NCBI RefSeq assembly: GCF_026914185.1
Contig: NC_070571.1
Span: 2,542,001-2,606,000 of the forward strand
Direction of reading: 5' to 3'
Source of the DNA: Puccinia triticina
Lineage: Eukaryota > Basidiomycota > Pucciniomycetes > Pucciniales > Pucciniaceae
DNA: 64,000 nt
Shown: one piece after another, positions 1 through 10,723 of the stretch
How the letters are laid out: every line of letters begins with the position of its first letter
Numbering within the stretch: position 1 is the first letter of the stretch
Program-made: the position numbers and the translations under genes
Notes under the pieces: generated by a model
Database searches by the model: none
Seen by the model: the letters and a program-made list of their open reading frames with translations, nothing else
Told to the model about the DNA's origin: nothing

Positions 1-261
1 ACGGAATCTATATGATCCTTCCGTAACAAGTAAGCCTAAATGGGCTGCCACGTCTTCCGGAAGTCTTGGAAATTGGCGACCGACGTAACACCTCCTTTCT
101 CCTTCCACGATTGAGCCAGATCCTCCAGGTCTTGCGTTGTGAAACGTGCAATATCGAACTTTCCCCAATATGCTATCATGGCTGCTTTCAAAGTTGTCCA
201 GTTGGGAGGATCAAAACCGTCCAGAGTCTCCACAACGTCCTTGACCTCCGTCGTCCGCACA
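1..261 (-). pseudogene. Ty3/gypsy gag-like gene, downstream part (split by copia insertion)
   Basis: This is the continuation of the gag-like reading frame that starts at 5988. Removing the copia element and one copy of its 5-bp target duplication makes the frame continuous. The visible protein reads through ETLDGFDPPNW and ARFTTQDLEDL, which I associate with the capsid-type gag of rust Ty3/gypsy elements (family recall, not a search). A TAG at 36-38 interrupts it, but the frame stays open beyond the stop to the window edge. CAG to TAG would explain that stop. The rest of the element, including its 3' LTR, lies outside the window. Particle assembly is the expected role; this copy is dead. Confidence 0.6.
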
Positions 262-266
262 AAGAA

Positions 267-799
267 TATGAAGCGCCAGTTGGACCGCAGTGAGCACGAT
301 GTGAGATGATGGGAGCGAGGGACACAAGCAGAAAAGATATTCACCTATGAAGCGCCAGTTGGACCGCAGTGAGCACGATGTGAGATGATGGGAGCGAGGG
401 ACACAAGCAGAAAAGATATTCACCTATTGAGGTGAGAGGTGAGGATGACCGATAAGAGGTGAGAATTGATTGCATAGCAAGGAAAAAGAACAGGAAGCGA
501 AAAACAGAAAACAAGCAAACCTATGAAGCGCCAGTTGGACCGCAGTGAGCACGATGTGAGATGATGGGAGCGAGGGACACAAGCAGAAAAGATATTCACC
601 TATTGAGGTGAGAGGTGAGGATGACCGATAAGAGGTGAGGAAAAGAAAAGAAAAAGAACATAAACAAGCTCAGGTGATTGGTCTAGATACAACAAGGTTT
701 AGCCCTAAGTTCAGTATATACACAATCAACTGAGTTCCCCTTTTCCTCCACTCGGTACCCCCTTTCCTCCTGATGAGTGAGTGTCGCTGAACTGTCACA
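267..799 (-). repeat. copia 3' LTR (533 bp, one internal repeat shortened)
   Basis: The minus-strand LTR begins TGTGACAG and ends CTTCATA. It contains copies of a 176-bp internal tandem repeat. The first unit here is cut to about 78 bp, which accounts for the 97-bp length difference from the 5' LTR. Deletion between the short repeats CCTAT is the simplest cause. Besides this indel I see a CpG versus CpA difference between the LTRs. Confidence 0.9.
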
Positions 800-813
800 G
801 CCCCCCGTGCTTG

Positions 814-3522
814 CTAGGCAATTTTCAAAGAGATGTTCTCGAGGGCCTTGCGAATCTTGACCGGTGCCAATGGTTTGGTGAGAAAGTCAGCTTGATTGTC
901 ATCAGTCTTGATGTATTTGATTTCAAAATTCCTTTCTTTATCAATGTGGTGTCGGAGCCAGTGATGGCGAACATTGATGTGTCGAGTTCGATGTTGATAT
1001 TGAGGGTTTTTAAGAAGAGCAAGAGCTCCTCGATTATCGCAATACAGAAGAGCTGATGTTTGAGTTATTTGAAGAGATGGGTGAATGTCCAGAAGAAGTT
1101 GTTCCAGCCAGCGAATGTCTTGACCTGTTTCCGAGCAAGCGCGATACTCGGCTTCCGTAGTCGATAGGGCAGGTCCGTCGTCGTCTTGCTTCTGACACCT
1201 CCATCCAACTGTTCCATAATAGCTGACAATACTTCCGGAGAATGAAACCGAGTCGACTCCGCTTTCAAAGCTGGCATCTGCAAAGGCTATAATCTTCCCT
1301 GTTTCTGTTGGTTGCATCCCTAGGGTGAGTTTTGCCTTTGACGTCTTTTGAAGGTATCAGAAAACATGTTTGACCTGTTGTTCATGTGTTTTGTTCGGAT
1401 TATTGAGAAATTGAGACAGATAGCTGCAGGGAAAAGCCAGATCGGGTCGCGTACATTGGACGAGGTAGTTGATCAAACCGACTGCTCTGCGATAGTTGAA
1501 AGAGTCCAATACCGGGTTGGAATCAACAGGGCAAGTGAGGGCATTGAGGGGAAGTGGAGTGGAGGCGGTTTTGCAGCCTGAGGCTTGGAATTCTTCTAGG
1601 ATTTCATTGATGTATCGATCTTGAGCAATTGAGATGGTTCAATTAACACGGTCTCTAGTGACTCGCATGCCGAGGACCCATTCGCAGGGGCCAATATCCT
1701 CCATTTCAAAACGCTTTTTGATGGCTGTCTTGAGGAAAGAGACGTCCGGTCCCACTATCACAAGATCATCCACATGGACGTACACAAAGCATGGCTTGGT
1801 GAGATCCTGATGAACAAATAGGCAGGCGTCGGCTTGAGCTGGGAGAAAGTTGACCATCTCAAAGAAGTCTTTAAGAGCGCGATACCAGCAGCGCGGGCTT
1901 TTCTTGAGTCCATATAGTGATTTCTGAAGTTTTAGGCCGTGACCTGGAGGAACGTCGACTCCATCGGGGACCTTGATGAAAATTTCCTCTTCTGGTATGC
2001 CGTTGAGGAAGGCACAGCGAACATCCATTTGCTCTATCTCCCAATCGTTCGCAGCAGCTATGCCGGCAATTACCCGAAAAGTGGAGAGCCTACCAGTGGG
2101 TGCAAAAGTGTTGCCGTAGTCAATCCCTTCCACTTGTCGGAAGCCACGTACACATAGGCGTGCTTTATACTTTTGAAGCTTGCCGTCCGCGTTGTACTTG
2201 CGCTTGAATACCCATACAGTGTCCAGCTGTCTTGTTCCGGTTTTCATCGGTGCTACGACCCAGACTTCGTGACGGGTGATGTTGCCGATCTCAATTTCGA
2301 CTGCCATGAGCCACTCATTACCGTCAAGGCGGCGCATGGCTTGAGCAAAAGTCTTGGGATCTTTGAGAGACGCCGGCTCTCCAATGATGACTAGGGCTTT
2401 GTGGACTGGTGGGTATCCAGCCAAGTTAGCTCGATGTCTTCGAGATCCCTCCACAATGTTGCTCAAATCGATGTCGCTTGATATGTTTTTCGGCGCATGA
2501 TCGTAGTGCAGAACATATGTGTAACCCTTTACTGTTGACGGGATTATCTGGATGGGTGGTAGGTCGGAGTCGTCATTGATGGTGGGATCTTTGGATTGGT
2601 TCTCAGGAACTAGATCGGAAATTTCCGGTGGAATGTCCGAATTGTCCTCCGGGATTGTTTTGGGACTGGATGGTGGGGCTTCATCTTCTTCCTGCATTGT
2701 CTCTTTGCTCCCCACGGTTGCTGCCGGCCCGCAGAGTATTTCAGGAAGCCACTCATCGATGTCACTACGGTTGGGTAAGGGTTTGAGCATGGGAAATTCA
2801 CTCGGAAAGAAACGAACGTGATGGGTGATTTTGAATTTGTTTGAATCGGGAACCCACAGTTTATAGGACTTATGTCCCTCCATGAATCCCACCAGGATGG
2901 CCTCTTTTCCGGATGGAGTGAATTTGGAGTGTCGCCACTTTTTTTCTTCAAGGAAAACGGCTCGGCACCCAAAAGGGTAAAGTCGCGAGAGATCGGGAGG
3001 GTTACCGGTCCACAGCTCAAATGGTGACCGCATACCTATGGAGCTGTCCGGGGATCGATTTTCCAAATGAACCGAAGCGCTGACTGCCTCTCCCCACCAC
3101 GAAAGATCGAGACCGGATGTCAGGAGTAGGGCTCTGGTCTTCTCTACCGTCGTTCTGTTGCCTCGCTCCGCAAACGGGTTTTGTTGAGGAGTGTAGGGTG
3201 AAGTTGTCAGGTGAACGATTCCCCTCTCCTGGAATAAAGCGGAGAATTGAGAGTTGACGAATTCTCCTCCGTTGTCGGAGACTACAGTTTTCAATTTACG
3301 ACCGGTGAAGGTTTCAGCCTGATTTAGGAAGGCGAGAAAGGATGTGAATGATTGGGACTTACTCGGCATCGGGTAGATAAAGCGGTATTTACTGTGCCCG
3401 TCAATTATCTTCAGGAAATAACGATTTCCTCCCCGAGAGGCCGGAGTAATTGGTCCACATAGGTCCATATGGATACAGTCGAGCAGGCCATCCACCGGTG
3501 GAAAGGAGCCGGGGAAGGGTTG
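814..3522 (-). pseudogene. copia pol: integrase, reverse transcriptase, RNase H
   Basis: The integrase core comes first, with the Asp in HMDLCG, the Asp in SDNGGEF and the Glu in NPFAERGNRT. Copia-type reverse transcriptase follows, with EQMDVRCAFLNG and the catalytic YVHVDDL. Ty1-type RNase H comes last (ALSTTEAEYRA) and ends at 814. The frame is continuous with the gag frame upstream. TGA codons at 3523-3525, 1639-1641 and 1357-1359 break it. Flanking residues are well conserved on both sides of each stop, so these look like point mutations in an otherwise intact gene. Each fits CGA (Arg) to TGA in a CpG context. Expected role: reverse transcription and integration in cytoplasmic particles and nucleus. 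This copy cannot make full-length product. Confidence 0.9.
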
Positions 3523-5100
3523 TCAAGTCATTTTCAAGACATCACAATTTTGGCAGTCGAGCTCTTTTATTTGGAGGTCGGGGTGAGCTGCTCTGAGATA
3601 AGGTAGACTAGGATGTCCCAAGGAGTTGTGAAGGATGAGGGCATCAAAGGTAACCGAGAAAGCCTTTTGAGAGGATAAATCGATTGTTAGGATTTTGTTG
3701 CCCGTTTTCCCAACGCATAAGACATGGTTGTCTTTTTCGCATCTGAACTTGGTGCCATCGTCCGTTGGGATGATTGAGTAGCCTTTCCGGAGATAAAAGG
3801 TTAATGGAATTAGGGAGTTGGATAGCTCTGGGACAAAGAAGGCCTTTTCGATGACCATTGGTCCACAGCTGGTGTTGATAACCGCTCGCCCTTCGCCAAC
3901 AATGGGTATGGTGGATCCATTTGCTACATAGACCACGGAGGAGTAGGCCTTGAATGTGGAAAAATACGATTTATGTTTCAAGTAATGGCCGGTGGCGCCA
4001 CTGTCAAAGATGACCACGTCGGCGACTCCTGAATTCACACTCAGCATGGCCTTCTTGGCGACTCTTGCATTGGCTCGATCAATCGCAGCTTGAAAATAAG
4101 CAACTGCCTTTTCCGGATGGACAGCGTGGCAGTCTTCTTTGGAGTGCGGCGCATCGGGATTGTGTGTATTGTTTTCACAGCGAATTCGGGGTCGTCTACC
4201 GCCAGATGGCCTTTTTTGATTAGATGATGAGGAGACTGCGAGAGCGGTGGCGTTGGAGGTCCCTTGAATTGTGGACTCGGCTTCTTGTTGTCTTCGAATT
4301 TCCGCTTTGAGATCCTTGAGGAAGCTGCTCAACTCCAGAGTGTCGTCCATTTCTTTTAAGTTAGAGAATCGAATGGTCCGGAAGGTTTTGAAGGAAGTCG
4401 GTAAACGCTTGAGAATAAGGAATACCCAACAGGTTTCTAGAGTTGGCTTGTCGAGCTTCTCGTTGGCAACCTCCAGGAGTAGATCAAAGGTGTTCCGAAA
4501 AAGATTGATTGACTCCTTCATGCTTTCCTCTGAGAAGCAAATGTCGTAAAGGCGATCCCAGATGTTTGCGACGTTCTCCAGCGATTTGGTTGCATAGTGT
4601 GAGTTGATGGCATCCCACAGCGCCTTGGGCTCGTATGTTCTGTAGTTACGGCCAACGAAACGATGATTGTTCTCCTTGCTCAGATGAAGACGAATGAAGG
4701 TAGTCGCTTGTTTCTTCTTGGTTTTATAATCTTCGTTCTTTTCAAGGGTTTTCGGGTCTTCGAAGATGTAGTCGTCCAACATTTGAAAACCTAGGGCGTT
4801 GATGATTTTGAGCCGCCAGGTGGCAAAGTTGGAGTCGTTGAGGGGTTTGGTGACCAATTTGATGGAGGTCGGATTCTTGTCAGACATGGTGAGAAGAGGA
4901 GGAACTGTGGGAGCAGAGGTTGATGGACGAGTTGTGAGGGATTCTTGAGCCGGATTTAGAGCGGCAGCTATTGTTGTGTCGGCGTTGGATTCTGAAGTGG
5001 TCTCCGAGTGCTCGGGAACTGGGTTGTCTTCGTCGGGATCGGGAGTGAAAGGAAAGCGTCCTATAAGAGGATTAGGTTTGCTATCCTGGTTTCCCGCCAC
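3523..5100 (-). CDS. copia gag-protease (5' part of gag-pol), 525 aa
   Basis: The ATG at 5100 opens a 525-residue frame. The first 90 residues are Pro/Thr/Ser-rich. A Ty1-type gag capsid region follows (about residues 90-280), then a Cys/His stretch of HNPDAPHSKEDC type that resembles a variant zinc knuckle. The aspartic protease motif is FDSGATGHYL. At the end is the GAG-pre-integrase zinc region, HNSLGHPSLPYLRAAH ... CQNC. The frame ends at a TGA at the start of the integrase, a place where no normal protein boundary exists, so the stop is probably a mutation and not a programmed gag/pol border. Confidence 0.88.
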   Translation of the reverse strand: MAGNQDSKPNPLIGRFPFTPDPDEDNPVPEHSETTSESNADTTIAAALNPAQESLTTRPSTSAPTVPPLLTMSDKNPTSIKLVTKPLNDSNFATWRLKIINALGFQMLDDYIFEDPKTLEKNEDYKTKKKQATTFIRLHLSKENNHRFVGRNYRTYEPKALWDAINSHYATKSLENVANIWDRLYDICFSEESMKESINLFRNTFDLLLEVANEKLDKPTLETCWVFLILKRLPTSFKTFRTIRFSNLKEMDDTLELSSFLKDLKAEIRRQQEAESTIQGTSNATALAVSSSSNQKRPSGGRRPRIRCENNTHNPDAPHSKEDCHAVHPEKAVAYFQAAIDRANARVAKKAMLSVNSGVADVVIFDSGATGHYLKHKSYFSTFKAYSSVVYVANGSTIPIVGEGRAVINTSCGPMVIEKAFFVPELSNSLIPLTFYLRKGYSIIPTDDGTKFRCEKDNHVLCVGKTGNKILTIDLSSQKAFSVTFDALILHNSLGHPSLPYLRAAHPDLQIKELDCQNCDVLKMT

Positions 5101-5168
5101 GGTGGTGAATGTATCTTTTGTTTGAGGGTGTCTAAAGTTCGCGATCCTACTCGACAGGTGCTCTTAGT

Positions 5169-5183
5169 AGGCTGGGCTCATAA
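5169..5183 (-). other. copia primer binding site for initiator tRNA-Met anticodon half
   Basis: Two bases inside the 5' LTR the minus strand reads TTATGAGCCCAGC. Its complement, GCTGGGCTCATAA, is the anticodon stem-loop sequence typical of eukaryotic initiator tRNA-Met. A primer cleaved in the anticodon loop is the established mechanism for Drosophila copia, so this element probably also primes from a half-tRNA and not from the tRNA 3' end. Confidence 0.75.
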
Positions 5184-5185
5184 CC

Positions 5186-5815
5186 TATGAAGCGCCAGTT
5201 GGACCGCAGTGAGCACGATGTGAGATGATGGGAGCGAGGGACACAAGCAGAAAAGATATTCACCTATTGAGGTGAGAGGTGAGGATGACCGATAAGAGGT
5301 GAGAATTGATTGCATAGCAAGGAAAAAGAACAGGAAGCGAAAAACAGAAAACAAGCAAACCTATGAAGCGCCAGTTGGACCGCAGTGAGCACGATGTGAG
5401 ATGATGGGAGCGAGGGACACAAGCAGAAAAGATATTCACCTATTGAGGTGAGAGGTGAGGATGACCAATAAGAGGTGAGAATTGATTGCATAGCAAGGAA
5501 AAAGAACAGGAAGCGAAAAACAGAAAACAAGCAAACCTATGAAGCGCCAGTTGGACCGCAGTGAGCACGATGTGAGATGATGGGAGCGAGGGACACAAGC
5601 AGAAAAGATATTCACCTATTGAGGTGAGAGGTGAGGATGACCGATAAGAGGTGAGGAAAAGAAAAGAAAAAGAACATAAACAAGCTCAGGTGATTGGTCT
5701 AGATACAACGAGGTTTAGCCCTAAGTTCAGTATATACACAATCAACTGAGTTCCCCTTTTCCTCCACTCGGTACCCCCTTTCCTCCTGATGAGTGAGTGT
5801 CGCTGAACTGTCACA
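5186..5815 (-). repeat. copia 5' LTR (630 bp) with 176-bp internal tandem repeats
   Basis: The LTR ends are the same as in the 3' copy. The internal unit starting CTATGAAGCG recurs at about 5185, 5360 and 5536. The middle unit has CCAATAAG where the others have CCGATAAG, a CpG transition. The target duplication AAGAA follows at 5816-5820. Confidence 0.92.
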
Positions 5816-5820
5816 AAGAA

Positions 5821-5988
5821 CCGAAGCTGTTGAGCCATATTGGCCTCCGACGCGCCATTGAGCTTAGCCGCCAACTGGTAATCGGCCAGAAATCTCTCCA
5901 CATTGGAGCCGTCAAAACCCAAAGTCTTGTCTTGGGGCTTAATCTTCACCATCCGCCCATTGGATGATTTTGACGCTGTTTCGGCCAT
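5821..5988 (-). pseudogene. Ty3/gypsy gag-like gene, start to copia insertion point
   Basis: The ATG at 5986-5988 starts MAETASKSSNGRMVKIKP, then a gag-like stretch (ERFLADYQLAAKLNGA) up to the insertion point after QQLRFF. The frame resumes at 261 once the copia element and one AAGAA are removed. About 230 bp of leader separates this ATG from the primer site at 6217-6267, a normal spacing for a Ty3-type element. Identification rests on resemblance to rust Ty3 gag proteins. Confidence 0.6.
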
Positions 5989-6216
5989 TCCAAGCGAGCC
6001 GCGAGTTGTCCCGAGAGAAAGAAAGAAAAGCGGACAATGTTCAAGGGCTCACACGTGTGGCGACGTAATGTTGCGAAAAAAAACTCGCAGTAGAAAACCC
6101 GCAGAGGTGCACAATTGGGAGGACTTACTTCTATCTCCCAGTGCCTCCGCCGCTGAACCCTAAAAAAAAACTAAAACAAAACAAAGACCGCCAAGCGTCT
6201 CGAACCGTTCAAATTG

Positions 6217-6267
6217 GCGAGACTGTAAATCTTGAGGTCGCTGGTTCGATCCCGGCTCGGGGGACCA
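6217..6267 (-). other. Extended primer binding site copied from tRNA-Tyr 3' half
   Basis: On the plus strand 6218-6267 forms the 3' half of a tRNA. The anticodon arm is CGAGA-CTGTAAA-TCTTG with anticodon GTA (Tyr). A 5-base variable loop follows, then T-arm GCTGG-TTCGATC-CCGGC, acceptor strand TCGGGGG, discriminator A, and an encoded CCA at 6265-6267. There is no matching 5' half. Nuclear tRNA genes do not normally encode CCA, so this is a copy of mature tRNA. Its place, two bases inside a TG/CA LTR edge and upstream of gag on the minus strand, makes it the element's primer site. It matches about 50 nt of tRNA, far more than the usual 18. Confidence 0.72.
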
Positions 6268-6269
6268 AA

Positions 6270-6720
6270 TGAGGAACTCTTGCCGGTGCTAAGCCGGAAG
6301 CAGTTGGGGGAGGGGAAAAAGAAACTAAGAATAGGCTGCGTATGCCCTTCGGGGTGATTGGCCGTGAGTTGAGCGCAGAGAGTCGTGTAAGCGTGGAGGG
6401 GGGTTGATTTTCTGACGGCTGGAGTTGCGCGTTGGCGATTTTTGTTTGAGAGGAGTGCCGGGGATACTGCCGGCGGGATGTGATCTAAACCAAAGAAGTG
6501 GAGGAGATCGGCGTTTTTGCGGGGTAAGGAACTTAAAGACGTGAGACTTGCGGGCAGACAATTGCCAAGACTTAAACTTAGAATTTTGATGGATAACTGA
6601 GAATTTTATGGTTCAGAGTGGGTCCATGCCGCTCCAAAGCCGGATTTTGAACTGAACTCAAACTCTGGAGCTTGTGACATCTAACAGACAGCTCATCACA
6701 ACCTAGCGCGCATGCGCGCG
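6270..6720 (-). repeat. Probable 5' LTR of the older Ty3/gypsy element (outer edge not fixed)
   Basis: A minus-strand CA at 6271-6270 followed by two bases and TGG of the primer site is the standard inner edge of a 5' LTR. The second LTR lies outside the window, so the outer edge cannot be confirmed. A GCGCGCATGCGCGC palindrome at about 6709-6722 and a change to A-rich sequence after 6720 suggest an edge nearby. Confidence 0.4.
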
Positions 6721-6930
6721 CTACAACAAGACAAGAAACAGAGACAAAACAAAAGAACAAAAAACAACAAAAACCAACCCTTCTCATCCAAAACCCTAAC
6801 CAACGCGCGCAGAATGAAAAAAGAAACAAGAAAAATAACAAAACTTGATGAAAAGAAAAGTCACAGGAAAACAAAACCACCAACACAGAAACAAAGGAAA
6901 GAGAGGAGGAAAAGAAAGAAAACCTGAAAC
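6720..6930. other. A-rich low-complexity tract
   Basis: The plus strand is almost pure A/C/G with long A runs. The reading frames here are strings of Lys, Arg and Thr and are not credible genes. Confidence 0.6.
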
Positions 6931-9567
6931 GCCTTGAGGATGCGCGCCACGCCTGCGCCGCTGAATCTTGAGGAAGCCTTGAGGGCTGGAAACTTGAGGT
7001 CTTGATGTCTTGAATCCTGACGTCCTCCGGCGCGCGCCATGCGCGGAAAAAAAGCTTGATTCCTCCGCGTGTACCAGTTTGTCCACCACAACGTCTGCCA
7101 TTGATTGAGGAAGTCATTAGTGATGGCCTCTGCCAGCTCAAAACAGGTTGGTACTTTGAGTTTGGCAAGCGGGCGCGTGTTGTCTGGAGACTCAAAGATT
7201 GGGCGGAAAATCGGGACTAGATAGGCCTAAAGGTTTTTCCAGATTGGTTCTTCAGGGATGTGTGCGGTTTTTGTGTGCTTTTTGATGACAGCCATTGCTT
7301 AGATGAATGACATACATGTAGAGATCCCGGCATTCCGGTGGTCCCTGGAAGTAATAAATAGTCCGCAGACGCCGGCAAGGACAAAATAGACCAGGGGCTG
7401 GAAATTCTGCTTGCGTTGATAGGTTTGAAGATGAACTGCCGCAGTTCCGGGGACATTAGCCAAGTCCACCGGAGCTTTTGGCACCGTGGAGGTGGATTCA
7501 GTTGTGCCGTTGCGAGGTGTTTGATTTGCTTGTGTGTTTGCCTTCTTCTGAGCTGCGTTCAAGGGCGCATCGCTGAAGTAGTTGGTCTGGAAAATGATAT
7601 AAGCCATCAACACGTCAATGATGACATCCCGGAATTCGCGGATAACATCAAGGGAGTGTGATCGCTGAGCAGATGATGCTGAAGATTCAGGATTCTCGTG
7701 AGCGGGGTCAAAACTGGAAGAGCCATTTTTGAAGGCCGCAAGGTAGGCAAGGACTTTGACACCTTGAGTCATGGGATCCGCGGGTTGAAAGTAGTCGAGT
7801 TGAGGTGGTTTGAAGAGACTGTCAGCCATCATTTCAACCGAAGCGGCAACGATCCTGGCCCATTCTTTGTGTGAGTGTTGAGGCGGGTGGAGGAGCCGGA
7901 AGAGGTCGCGGACTATTGTGGATTCAGGATGTGGTGTCTTTGTAATGGGAGGGATGAAATTGCCAGGTTAGAGGTCGTTTTTCTTTTCTCCAAAACTAGT
8001 GAGTCTGGGGAAGTCAAGCAGGTCCGGGCAATACCATTGCTCGCCGTGATGAGGCGCCAGGAAGTTATCTGCTGAGACAATGTACAATGTGAGATTTTTG
8101 CAAGTTGCGGAACACCAAACATCAGAGTGCAGAGGTACTCACCGAGGGAGGTTATAGTATTGATCCACGTTCCATATGAGCAGAAAGTCCGTTGCAGCGA
8201 GAATTGCAGAGGTGCGGGAACTGTTGGGTGCATTGCGCGTGCGGGATGATCAATCAAGAGCGCCAGAGAATCCCAAGTCGTCTGATATTTTGCCCATGAT
8301 GGTTTGGAGCCGCCGGCGAACTGGTCATTAATGGTGGAGACGGTCATGCGCATGGTGTCACATTTGATGATTGTGAGCTTCCCCGGGGTAGGCGTTGCCG
8401 ATGCGGATGGACCCACTGGTTGATTGCTGGTGGTGGGGGAGTGTGAGGAGGCGGATTGCTGTTTAGACCCGGCGGAGACTTGATTGCTGGGGCTGGGAGA
8501 ACTGGGCTTGAACAGAGGCTGTTCGATGGGTTCACCAGATGATTGATTGTCAGCGGCCGTAGGCTGAGTGGTGTGCGCGGACTTGTCTGGTGCCACGGTA
8601 GAGTCCACAGGGTTCGAGTCGGCGCCAGCTTGCAATTGGGGATATGAGGGCATTGTGTGAGCAGACGTGCGAATCCGATTGGTGGGTGCGGTTGGGTTGT
8701 TGTCATCCTGGTCCCAGGGGTTTTTGTTGGGTCTGGCCGCACTAGGATTTTCTTTTGGGTGCTGCAACTGTGTAGTAGCCGAAGAGGAATTGGTGGTTGC
8801 GGACCCGGTGACCAGATTGGAAGTGGTTGGAATCACAGCTGGAGCATGGCTTTGCGATGCCAAGTTCGAAGGGTTGGTGGGTGCCTTGGCAAGCAGATTG
8901 ACGGGTTTAGTTGATGACCGTTTGCTGCCGCGTGTACGGGAACGTCTTCGTCGCTTAGTCACCGCAGAGGATGTGGAAGCAGAGCAGTTCGCCGGATCAA
9001 CAATTTTGATGTCCTCTTCATCCGGAATCACACCGGTTTCCTGCCATCCTAGAGGGTAATAGAACCCATGGGGTTTGCGATACGGACAAGAGAAGGTGTG
9101 ACTGGGAGAGGCGCAGAGAAAGGGGACTCACTTCTTTTGCTGGTTTTGAGCAAGTTTGCAAGATCATTGGCGATGCGTTTACAGCTGCGCGGGAGCTTCA
9201 AAGTAGCAATGGATTCTGCTGCTTGGGCAGCCAGTTCAATCGAACGTCCAAATTCTTCTGCGGTGATTTCTTCGATTTCCGTTTGGAGGATGGATTCCTC
9301 TGGGTCAAGTGAGGCGATGTTTGTGGAGGTTCTGCCCTGAAGGGCAAACTGTTGAAAGGATGGTGCTGGTAGTGTCTGTGCGCCAAAGTTCTGTTGAAAA
9401 TCCTGTTTGGCTGGCACAACAACAATCCGTGAGTCCGGTTCAAAAGATGCTATTGCCACAACTCAAAGCTTACTTGGGGGTGGGGTGGAATGTGAGGAGG
9501 TGGTGTCCATATCCGAAGGGGAGGACTCGGGAACAGGGGTTCCAGCGAAATGAGCCGGGTTGGACAT
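6930..9567 (-). pseudogene. Unrecognised multi-exon gene with three nonsense codons
   Basis: Start is probably the ATG near 9565 (MSNPAHFAGTPVPE). The first intron starts at a GTAAGC donor near 9468; its acceptor is unclear. Two introns are clear: 9049-9131 (GTGAGT...CTCTAG) and 8069-8142 (GTGAGT...CAGCAG). The product has an Ala/Glu-rich segment, then about 250 residues rich in Ser, Thr, Pro and Asn after a basic KRRRRSR patch, then a more conserved-looking C-terminal half containing LVYFVLAGVCGLFI, possibly one membrane segment. In-frame TAA at 7968-7970, TAA at 7299-7301 and TAG near 7224 interrupt it while the frame stays open to about 7030. All fit CAA/CAG to TAA/TAG. I do not recognise the family. 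It lies next to, and on the same strand as, the tyrosine recombinase at 10.7 kb and may belong to the same element. Confidence 0.5.
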
Positions 9568-9649
9568 TGGTTTTTCAAGTAGGAATGGACAGTGGGTGTG
9601 AAGAAGCGTGGATGGCTGGTGATGAGGGGGGAACACAGTAATCAAGGTG

Positions 9650-10720
9650 GGGTCTTTATGACTGTTGGTGCTGTGTAGTTTGAAGACGAATCCTTTGTGG
9701 ATGAATATCCCGGCAGGCCTTTGTGTAATAATTTTGTACTTAATTCCCTACCTGATGTTGGTGACCTCGACGCGCCCGACTGAGCTGGACCAGCATTCAA
9801 CGTTTGCATGTGCAATGGATGATAGCGTCAGCAGTTCCAAGTGAGCAGTGATCAGGGAGTGTGATTGATTCTAACGCACCTCTGATACCATCTTGCCACT
9901 TCCTATGCATGTTGCTGCTGTCATCAAGGTGGAAGCTAGGTGCTGCGTGTAGCTGGTCAGGCGAGATCCATGAGAAGGTAGCTCACAGCGCATGTGCTGG
10001 TTGATTTGTTTGCAGGGTCAACCGACTGAGGGGAATCGGCAGATTTTCTTCTGTTGGCGGTGCATCGTCCCATTGCAGAGGATCTTGCTCTTGCCGTGTG
10101 TAGGGCTTTCTAACATAGTCTGGATGAGCGTGTGTCCCAGGGGGAGATGCACATTGGATGGAGGAGGGCCTCATGTTGTAGGATCCGTTGAGGGAAGAAG
10201 CCTAGTGTTCATGATACATATGCGTTGATCTTGAGGGCGCCTATATGAACATACATGTAAACCAGTGCCGGAATGGGACGCACCTTGCGGATAAGATTCC
10301 CGGCGAATAATAGGCACATAAATCATCTCCGACTGGGAGGGAAGATGATCTCATACATGTCTCTGTGTCTGGAAGTACAGACTTTGGGAAAGGCTGCTGC
10401 GGCGCGTCATGCTGTGATGTTTGGGGTTGTCCACTGAGACGTTCGCCCGAATGTGGAAGTGGACTTCAAATTTGGCCAGGAGACCCAATCATGTCATCTG
10501 TCTATTCGGCTGTCGCTCTCGCCTGGTACTTGCTGCGGCTGCCCTGGCGGGGGCGCACCGCAGCAAGTGCGGGAAAGGAGGGCAAAAGAGGTTCCTTACC
10601 TCTTTGCCTCGACCAGGTTGAGAGAAATCAGACGATGAATTTCTTGCAACAATGAAGAGGTAGGGTTCAGGCGTCAACCCACTAACTCAGGTTTTGGAGG
10701 AGCCTGAGCCGCGCGTGAAC
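9650..10720. other. No gene recognised
   Basis: About 1 kb without a supported reading frame. It separates the unrecognised gene from the recombinase remnant and could be promoter or element interior. No repeats were seen. Confidence 0.5.
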
Positions 10721-10723
10721 CCC

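Larger units (their letters stand above)
267..5815 (-). mobile_element. Ty1/copia LTR retrotransposon with 5-bp target duplication
   Basis: A complete element of about 5.5 kb lies on the minus strand: 5' LTR 5186-5815, primer site, gag-protease, integrase, reverse transcriptase, RNase H, a purine tract just inside 799, and 3' LTR 267-799. The domain order with integrase before reverse transcriptase defines Ty1/copia. AAGAA at 262-266 and 5816-5820 is the target duplication. The coding region is one continuous frame broken only by three TGA codons (3523-3525, 1639-1641, 1357-1359), with no frameshift. The insertion lies inside a Ty3 gag frame, so copia is the younger of the two. Confidence 0.93.

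Noticed and set aside
3523..3525. Programmed stop-codon readthrough between copia gag and pol
   Set aside because: The TGA lies at the start of the integrase after the zinc region, not at a protein border, and two further TGA codons lie within pol.
6217..6267. Functional tRNA-Tyr gene
   Set aside because: The 5' half is missing and CCA is encoded; the place between an LTR edge and gag fits a primer site.
6712..6927. Lys/Arg-rich small protein on the plus strand
   Set aside because: Low-complexity A-rich DNA with no other coding evidence.
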